Below, in pieces: positions 57,840 to 64,000 of a stretch of DNA of 64,000 nt. The notes under the pieces were generated by a model. It had not been told where the DNA came from and did no database searches. It worked only from the letters and a program-made list of their open reading frames with translations. The DNA is from Uranotaenia lowii (Eukaryota; Arthropoda; Insecta; Diptera; Culicidae). Within the stretch, counting starts at the first letter, position 1; every line of letters starts with the position of its first letter. The stretch is taken from assembly GCF_029784155.1 (NCBI RefSeq), contig NC_073692.1:153542334-153606333 (forward strand), in the 5' to 3' direction. The translations under genes were made by a program, and so were the position numbers.

Positions 57840-57846
57840 AATAAAT
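57617..57846 (+). mobile_element. Retroposon copy with 59-A tail and TSD
   Basis: The insert 57629-57834 carries GCGAGTTCGAGCCCAAG (box-B-like), ACAACGATCC-type middle sequence, AAAGTCGCGAATGCCATAAA and an uninterrupted A-run (57776-57834). It is flanked by TTTGAAATAAAT at 57617-57628 and 57835-57846. It may be a 5'-truncated SINE or the 3' end of a LINE; the box-B-like motif favours a SINE, but box A is missing. The same 3' end is at 10817-10882. Confidence 0.82.
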
Positions 57847-58076
57847 AATCAATGACTTACTGAAAATTTTAAACTACCAATGTGATATGATTTGAAAATT
57901 TTGTTTTTTTACCGGTCCATTTTTTTAGTTTGTGTGGTTATCATGAGTGAGAAACGGTGTTAGAAATTCCTTTCCTTTTTTATTGATTATTTTTGGTATT
58001 GTTATTATTTTTAGCTAAATTTGAATTTCGAAAACCCCCCCCATGGACGGGACCTTCGCACGGGCCTGATGACATG

Positions 58077-59580
58077 TGATTGGCAATTTTTTTTAAATTT
58101 CATTTCTACCATGTTTAATGGATTAACAGATATTGGTCGTTCTAAGAAGTTGAAAAAGACCTTCGGCCTTGAAATGATTAATTGCTTTTAAAGCAAGAAA
58201 TTAAAATTGTAGTCAAATTCTTCATTGGTGTGATCAGTTTTCCAGTAGGTACTTAAGAGACGTATGGCAATTTTCAGTCTTATTTTCGAATATTAATATT
58301 TAACATAGTCACCAATATTTCACAAAACAAATTCAATCGTTATATACAACAAGTGTTGATGCTGCATGAAATCCATTTTAATGAAATTTCGGGTAACGGA
58401 TGGTTCCTCGTTAAGATATTTTTTATACTTTTAAATATTTTCAAAATCGAATTAAAATCATTAATTCAGCATCAGGACAAAATATCATAATAGAACTTTA
58501 CTTCACGAATAGTAAGCTAGTACTTATCTTAAAATTCAAGTATAAATTAAAATTTTGAATTCTGTATTTTTTCTTTGGTTTCCAGTTGGTTTAATGAGAA
58601 TTGAGATTTTTTTAAAGTCATATCAGATGTCTGAAGAGTAAAGTCTAGCTCATTCCAAAATCTTATTCAATGCTATTTTCATTTACAAGGAGTTCATAAT
58701 AAGATTGCAAAATATGAATTGAGGTTCTGAATCACAGTAACGATTCTCTAGCATGAATTTATTTCGCCCTCTATTTTCCATCGTTCAAATATGAATTATG
58801 ATACTTCAAATTAACCTTATTATGAAATTTAAAAATAAAAATTTTAATTTCAGATCCGATTTAGTTTAATTCTGTTTGAAATCTATCACATCAAACAGTC
58901 ATATTATGGATGACCTTGAAAAAATGAAATAAGTGCCAAACAGGAATCAAAAATAAAATATTAAGAATTTCAATTTCAAAAATCTTCTCAAGATTTTTAA
59001 ATTCAGGTTAATGCGTTAAAATAAAAGAGATTTCAGTAACAATAAACCAAAAAAAGCGATTGTGTGTTAGTAACGTTTGCGTTCCCTATAAGTTCTTAGA
59101 GTCAAAAAGGAATTTATTAAAGTTGATTCAATATAAAGGAAACCGCAAAACACCGCTATAGAGATTTAAATTCCGTAATTACCGTGGCTTGTAGGCGGAA
59201 AAAAATCTAAAAGTAAGTATGTTTCCCCGTTTTGTAAAATACGGGAATTTTGAAAACATTTTAAACCAAAATCAATCTTGGATATTTTTTAATGCTTTTC
59301 AGCCTTCAACAAAGGTGGGCAATAGATAAAAATGTTCAGTACCACACCCATAGAAGAGGTTGCAGAAATCCAATGCCTATTTAGCACATCTCTGTGCCGA
59401 TAATGCGCTGAAATGTGCACTGTGCCGAAGATGATATGTTTGAAAAACCGTAACTGGCATAAGGACTCGGCTCCCAACTAAAATGATGCATGACCACTAC
59501 ATTCAAGCAAAACAAGAAAAACATTTTATGGGATTTCGTTCCTATTGGATAATTCATCCCAGAAACAAGAAAATAAAAAT
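58077..59580. other. Unassigned AT-rich sequence
   Basis: No gene, bounded repeat or conserved motif is recognised. Confidence 0.4.
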
Positions 59581-59587
59581 ATAAACC

Positions 59588-59672
59588 ACAGCGCCCGTAG
59601 GGAGAATCGAACTCACATCACTAATCAAATGGGCTTGCCAGAGCGACATCTTAACCAGTGTACTATTTGAGC
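59588..59672 (-). other. tRNA-like relic
   Basis: The minus strand reads CACTGGTTAAGATGTCGC (box-A-like), then GAGTTCGATTCTC (good box B) and CCTACGGGCGC. The T-arm folds well, but the acceptor strands do not pair and there is no clean anticodon arm, so it is probably a SINE head or a pseudo-tRNA. Confidence 0.5.
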
Positions 59673-59679
59673 TTCATGC

Positions 59680-60300
59680 AGGAAGAGGGATATTTGTCAT
59701 AGGCATTCTGCCACCGATCAATCACAAAAGAAACGCACGACAGTGGCTTCCCGGCGTTTGGCCTCCTTTCAAGGTATTCATTTGTCTTGCGATGGAAACG
59801 GGAAAGGGAACGGGAGTGAAGGAAACGGGAAACCCATTGAATGAGAACTGTGCTTTGCTTACTGCCTGCTATTACATACACACGCTACATATACACAGCT
59901 GCTAAAGCCGGGCAGCTCGGCAGGTGCTTGTTTGCCGGTGAATTGAAGGAATATATTCTTGTTGCTTTTGCTACATACACACGCACAGCTTAGCCGTGGT
60001 TGTTTGCCGGTGAATTGAAGGGATTGAATTAGAAGGATGTTTTTGTTGTTGCTTTTGCTACATTCACACGCACAGTGCTCGGTTCGCTGGCTGCCTGGTG
60101 TTGGCCGGTATTTATTTCCATCCTTCTTCGTCTTGTGATGGGATAGGGAGGGACGTGAAAGCGTTTTTATTTTGTTTCTTTCAGACATACGCAATTCGGT
60201 TAACTTGGGAGATTAATGCCGGTGGGAGCAAATCGAATCAGCACCGATCGCGTTATCTTCTTGTACCAATGATGCTATGTAATTGACTACACGCCATTGG
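59680..60300. other. GC-richer block with a short direct repeat
   Basis: TGTTTGCCGGTGAATTGAAG, a TTGTTGCTTTTGCTACAT block and CACACGCACAG occur twice (about 59929-59990 and 60000-60076), with a weaker third TACACACGCTACATA upstream. A 111-codon frame runs on the minus strand (59859-60194) but follows the repeat and shows no domain. Function unknown. Confidence 0.45.
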
Positions 60301-60639
60301 CACAGAGGCTGAATTTTGGGTGCAAATAATCAACTAAACAAACCTTACTTTGGCGATGTTAGCAATAGTTATTATGATATCTATTCATTTTTAAGCAAGA
60401 AAATGTAAAATTTATTTTTTGAAATTGTTGTCAATGCCACTTTGTGGCATTCTTCCCTATAATCTGTATCGTTGAATCAATAAACGATAATGGATAGATT
60501 CAAAACATATTTTGGTTGTTCATGTAGGTTAGTTACTTATTCAATAAGCATTGATTGATTCAACTCTAAACTGATTAGTTTTCAAATTTATAAACGACAA
60601 AACTTTACGCCAATGATAGACACAATGTGACAAAAAATG

Positions 60640-60945
60640 GAGTTTAGGACGCAAAAATCTGCGTTATCAGTCGACTTTTCGGCGACAAAACAATTTATCA
60701 AGCTAAACGTTCGAAAGATCTTATAGTTATTTTTGACTAACACTGCTAGATTTCAAGGTCTACACCGATTTTATCACCGAAACTGTTTTCAGCTCATTCC
60801 CACAATTATATTGAAATATTAAGTTAAAATCCAGTTTAAGGTTTGATACTCTGTATTTGTAAGTTTTGCTATTTCAATTGCAATTGGTTAAGACTCTTCA
60901 CTTAAGAATAATTATTATTTAAAATCATTTAAATAAAATGGAATC
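60640..60945 (+). mobile_element. Paralogue of hAT-like element 1 interior, part 1
   Basis: GATCTTATAGTTATTTTTGA, TGCTAGATTTCAAGG and CACCGAAACTGTTTTCAGCT correspond to 38440-38530 of the 36014-40292 element. It is interrupted by the foldback at 60948. Confidence 0.55.
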
Positions 60946-61447
60946 TAGGGGAGATGAGGGCATAACGAGCACCCAGGGCATAATGAGCACTCCTTTTTTC
61001 TACATAAGTACGCATTTTCTTAAACCAATTTTCATAAGGATTTGTTGCGTACTATCCATAGTATTAATTTTTCACCAAAAATGAAATATCCTTCTCATCT
61101 TTACACAAATATGAAATAATAACCAGCTAGGTTCTCAAGTGACGAAAATATTATAATTTTTGAGCACCACCAAATAAGCTTTTATGACCTTTAAATCATC
61201 TTGATCTGAAATGTATGCACTGCAACATGATCTACACATTGTTTCTCAATTTTCAACATCATAAAATTTTTGATTTTTCACTTTAATCAATTTTAAAACG
61301 CTTTTTTACTTTAATTTGTTCACTAGAGGCGAACAGAGCACTATCAATGAAGGCATAATGAGCATTTTCTGCCGGGGAATCTAGCAGCGAATTCAACTCG
61401 ATGAAGTCAATTGAATAATAGAGCTACAGCATGGCTTGTTTCGTCTG

Positions 61448-61516
61448 TCGATTTGGCCTATTGGTAAGGTGTCGGAGAGGTTATCAGTAGACTCGAGTTC
61501 GACTCCTGTTCGTGGG
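61448..61516 (+). other. tRNA-like sequence, left foldback arm
   Basis: ATTTGGCCTATTGGTAAGGT (box-A-like) and GAGTTCGACTCCTG (box-B-like) are spaced about 35 nt apart, as in a tRNA gene or SINE head. The acceptor stem is not convincing. The complementary copy is at 61756-61828. Confidence 0.6.
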
Positions 61517-61755
61517 GATTTTTTTTTTGCACATACCATTCATGATTGTTTTTTTTATTGTTACATTATACGGCTTATAGCATCAAAGCATCATCCGTCA
61601 AACAAAACACCAGAAATATAATGTATGAGCATGTGTTAATTCTTTGAATTCTACAAACAGACCTAGATTATTTTGTTATTGCTTTGTTTGATGAATCTAC
61701 GCCTCACCGTTTAGTGCAATCATGATCATGAATGATAAATGTAAAAAAAAATCAC

Positions 61756-61828
61756 CTTGACCAGGAATCGAACTCGAGCCTACTGATTACCTCTCCGACA
61801 TCTTACCAATAGGCCAAAACGTCAGACG
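61756..61828 (-). other. tRNA-like sequence, right foldback arm
   Basis: The minus strand reads TTTTGGCCTATTGGTAAGAT (box-A-like), GTCGGAGAGGTAATCAGTAG and GAGTTCGATTCCTG (box-B-like), nearly identical to the left arm. The two copies could be transcribed towards each other. Confidence 0.6.
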
Positions 61829-62172
61829 ATACAAGTCAAGCTGTAGCTCTATAACTCAGTTGACTTCATCGAATCGAATTTGCTGCTAGAATCCCCGGCA
61901 GAAAACGCTCATTATGCTTTCATTAATGGTGCTCATACTGCCTCGGGGGGTTTCTCATTATGCCTCTACAGGGAATGGTTTTCAGATTTCGGCAAAAAAT
62001 TTTAAAATGCATTTTTAAAACGTTTTTATCTACTTTTTCAAGTTTCCAATTAGGCAATTGACTATTTGAGTGTCTGAACACGAAACAATGATGTAATTCA
62101 CATATTACAGCTGTTCTCTATGGTTAAATAAGCGTTTTCCTTAAGGTGGCCATTATGCCCCCATCTCCCCTA

Positions 62173-62515
62173 CAATGAAAACTGAAAATTTGTACGATAG
62201 CTGGAAATTCAAGAACAAATCAATTAAGTTCCAGAAGCTTCATACTTCAGAAACTGACTTGAAAATCTTGTTTTCAACTAAATTTATATTTAGAGTGTTA
62301 ATTTTTTTATTTTAAGAAAATGAATTAATCAAAACCAGTAATTTCAACGAAAATTTTGTTTCAAAATTAAAATAGAAATACGAAATTTCCAAATCACGAT
62401 TCATTCAAAATTCTCAATGAAGAATTTAATCACCGGTAATTATGTTTGTTAATTAGCTTATCAGCCTTATCGGTGAAAAGTGAAATACTTCAGAAAAATA
62501 ATAAAATATCAGTGT
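62173..62515 (+). mobile_element. Paralogue of hAT-like element 1 interior, part 2
   Basis: TAATCACCGGTAATTATGTT and TTATCGGTGAAAAGTG near 62430-62490 correspond to 39945-40000. The remaining sequence is AT-rich and only loosely similar. Confidence 0.45.
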
Positions 62516-62517
62516 TT

Positions 62518-62710
62518 TGCAGTTAGCCAGTGAGTATAAGATCGTTTCTCGGTCACGGCGTATACAGTACACTTTCTGAGGGTTGGTGGTTTTAGCATTT
62601 GTAAGATGCTAGCCATCATATCCTCGGAAGATGTACGCTTAGAATTAATAAAAAGAAATTTCTTCGAGGAAAAACACCAAGATCTGTGTTTGTGTTCGTT
62701 TTTTTTTTAA
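62518..62710 (+). mobile_element. tRNA-derived SINE-like element, copy 2 (5' truncated)
   Basis: It starts in the box-B region (AAGATCGTTTCTCGGTCACG) and continues with GGTTGGTGGTTTTAGCATTT, GATGCTAGCCATCATATCC and GTGTTTGTGTTCG followed by a T-run. It matches copy 1 at 17583-17820 from its middle onward. Confidence 0.72.
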
Positions 62711-62754
62711 ATAACTAACACTCATCTCAAATGTTTCCTTTTTCAAACGTATAG

Positions 62755-63040
62755 TTGCAAAATGAGAATCATTAAAATTTGTTTTGAGCCTAGCGCTGAT
62801 ATTCAGAAGCTCAGATAAAAATTTTATAACTTGTAGAATTTTATTCCACATTTTCATCTCTAAACAAAGTTTTTATAATATTCATTTATAAAATGACATT
62901 CATAACGAGACATTCTTTAAACAGCTTTTAAAGTGACAATTTCGAACTACTACTATTGAAATAAAAATATCTACATATGGAGAAAATTTGTTAAAAGTTT
63001 TCATTGTTCTTCTCTTATTTTATATTTTTGGAAATACATG
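62755..63040 (+). mobile_element. Second paralogue of hAT-like element 1 interior, empty for the LINE
   Basis: TTGCAAAATGAGAATCATTA, TAAAATGACATTCATAACG and GAGAAAATTTGTTAAAAGTT follow the order of 38560-38724 plus 39744-39920. Here there is no insertion between TAAAATGACATT and the next block, so it serves as the empty-site reference for the retro-insertion at 38725-39743. Confidence 0.62.
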
Positions 63041-63064
63041 ATATTTTGATCAGTGAAATTTAAG

Positions 63065-63079
63065 AGGAGGAGGAGGAGC
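63065..63079 (+). repeat. (GAG)n microsatellite
   Basis: Five GAG-type triplets (AGGAGGAGGAGGAGC). Confidence 0.7.
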
Positions 63080-64000
63080 AGCGTACAGCTTACATTGTAG
63101 ACTCATTTGAAAGTGACCGATTTTTATAAAATTTATAGTTTGTGCAACGTATAGCTTCTAACTTCAGCTTTCTTGGGCATTAAGTGAAATTTTTTGAGCA
63201 ATCCGTAGCTGATCCACAGTCTTTTTTCGAAGTATTGTTTTTAAATTACGAAATTTTCAAAACTATGAATTTAGTAAAAGTTCATTGGGAATCAAGAGGG
63301 ATATACTGGTTTAGTCAAGAGTGTCAAATTGACCCTTCAGGGAGTTTAAGTGCTAAAAATTTCTGGGACGGACGGGTTAATAAATTATTTTCTTCACTGG
63401 CCGATAGCTTTTATTAATAATTTGAATGAATGATGAGAAAAAATATTTCACTCTAAGACTGCACCACGGTTGGACAAAAAAGTGATTGCGGTTCAATGAT
63501 TTTATTTGGCAACAAGTTGTCGTCCAACACGCAATAAATACATTTTACGCATTGAGTACATTTAATACCTGATTGAATATGAGGTTTAGAACCAGAATTG
63601 ATTCAACGTTTTTCAGTTAGCGGAACTTTCTCATTCGCTAGCTCGCCAAAAATTTGGCGAGCGAACAAAAAATTGCAATACTGAACTAACTTTGCTTCTT
63701 ATAAATAGTGAATTTTCTCACACAGTTTTGTGAACCCACATTGGTTTCAATTTTATTTTCATTGCTATAACCTCAGTGCCATATGTGTCTCATAAGTGTT
63801 TTCAAGGTTATCTAGGAAATTGGGAAAATGTTTGTGATTCCGTTTTGCAAAAAAGCTTGGTTAGAACATTTCCTGTATACGTTATTAGTATTCCACATTA
63901 TATATAAATAAAAGTCTAAGATGAAAAAAAAAATCAAACGTATTATTAATCTCGAATAGAAACAGAATAATTTATTTCCGAACAAGGTTGAGCGACCGTT
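63080..64000. other. Unassigned AT-rich sequence to window end
   Basis: A 77-codon frame at 63184-63417 has no recognisable domain. No repeat boundary is visible. Confidence 0.4.

Larger units (their letters stand above)
54271..58068. mobile_element. hAT-like element 4 (3,798 bp) with nested insertions
   Basis: The ends CAAGGTCGTGCGAA and (reverse) CAGGCCCGTGCGAA pair at 12 of 14, with a perfect 8-bp TSD. After the left TIR come a G-run (54286-54293), TTTTAGGGGTTTAA and a C-run (54308-54315), as in hAT-like element 2; a C-run also precedes the right TIR (58035-58042). No transposase is detected. Two younger insertions, the 55329-56517 foldback and the 57629-57834 retro-tail, account for about 1.4 kb. 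Confidence 0.88.
60948..62170. mobile_element. 1,223-bp foldback with facing tRNA-like arms
   Basis: The ends GGGGAGATGAGGGCATAACG and (reverse) GGGGAGATGGGGGCATAATG are TIRs flanked by TA (60946-60947, 62171-62172). An inner foldback pairs about 61371-61520 with about 61755-61900, including GCCGGGGAATCTAGCAGC and its partner. Each inner arm contains a tRNA-like sequence facing the other. The motif GCATAATGAGCA recurs at least five times in the subterminal regions. No protein is encoded. A truncated relative in the opposite orientation lies at 52792-53540. Confidence 0.9.

Noticed and set aside
59588..59672. A functional tRNA gene on the minus strand
   Set aside because: Box B is good, but the acceptor stem cannot be formed.
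59859..60194. 111-codon Cys/Ser-rich minus-strand frame as a secreted peptide gene
   Set aside because: Its repeats (CACVCSKSN-like) simply reflect the underlying DNA duplication; there is no signal peptide and no conservation evidence.

Overview
This window looks like gene-poor, AT-rich euchromatic or intronic DNA from a dipteran, most likely a mosquito. The best taxonomic clues are DD37E-type mariner transposases (a group known mainly from mosquitoes), tRNA-derived SINE-like repeats, and interspersed repeats ending in a GTCY/CAGA microsatellite. No open frame exceeds about 170 codons. I could not recognise a complete host protein-coding gene, a functional tRNA, an rRNA or a CRISPR array. 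The species is not identifiable by eye.

What can be read is a dense, nested record of transposition. From left to right: (1) 1-5 kb: a CACAG-ended TIR element cut by the window edge, a 1.64 kb interspersed repeat with ~150-bp internal units and a (CAGA)n tail, a minus-strand fragment of a CCGTAAACTGG family, and a compound foldback element with a tRNA-like loop. (2) 5-10 kb: a Tc1-like transposase C-terminal relic, unassigned sequence and a possible TIR element. (3) 10.8-15.4 kb: a tiny poly-A retro-tail, a 276-bp MITE, an almost perfect 1,007-bp palindrome with 405-nt arms, a minus-strand copy of the interspersed repeat split by another TIR element, and a 927-bp TA-flanked element. (4) 15.7-17 kb: a GC-richer non-repetitive island and an LTR-like repeat. 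(5) 17.6-20.6 kb: a tRNA-derived SINE-like copy and a 5'-truncated non-LTR retrotransposon with a recognisable reverse transcriptase and a 12-bp target-site duplication (TSD), set in decayed purine-rich repeats. (6) 26.3-29.9 kb: two DD37E mariner relics, one with a MITE inside its own terminal repeat, then the 942-bp parent-like copy of the 276-bp MITE.

(7) 30-32.4 kb: a Jockey-like retro-tail with a TSD and a second long copy of the interspersed repeat. (8) 35.7-40.4 kb: a DD37E mariner gene split by a 4.28-kb hAT-like element (perfect 8-bp TSD), which itself contains a retro-insertion with a 25-bp duplication. (9) 43-48.3 kb: a mariner N-terminal fragment inside an interspersed repeat, then two hAT-like elements only about 90 bp apart, each with a perfect 8-bp TSD. 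(10) 49.8-58.1 kb: a TA-flanked MITE, a foldback copy holding another MITE, and a 3.8-kb hAT-like element enclosing a 1.19-kb foldback and a retro-tail with 59 A residues. (11) 59.5-63 kb: a tRNA-like relic, a short direct repeat, and a 1.22-kb foldback whose two arms carry facing tRNA-like sequences.

No coordinated gene system is visible. The notable content is structural: long hairpin-forming elements, some containing tRNA-like pol III box A/B motifs; hAT ends with G-run/C-run hairpins; and several insertions whose pre-insertion state can be read from paralogous or self-complementary sequence. All family names are by-eye assignments from motifs, termini and TSDs; no database search was possible.
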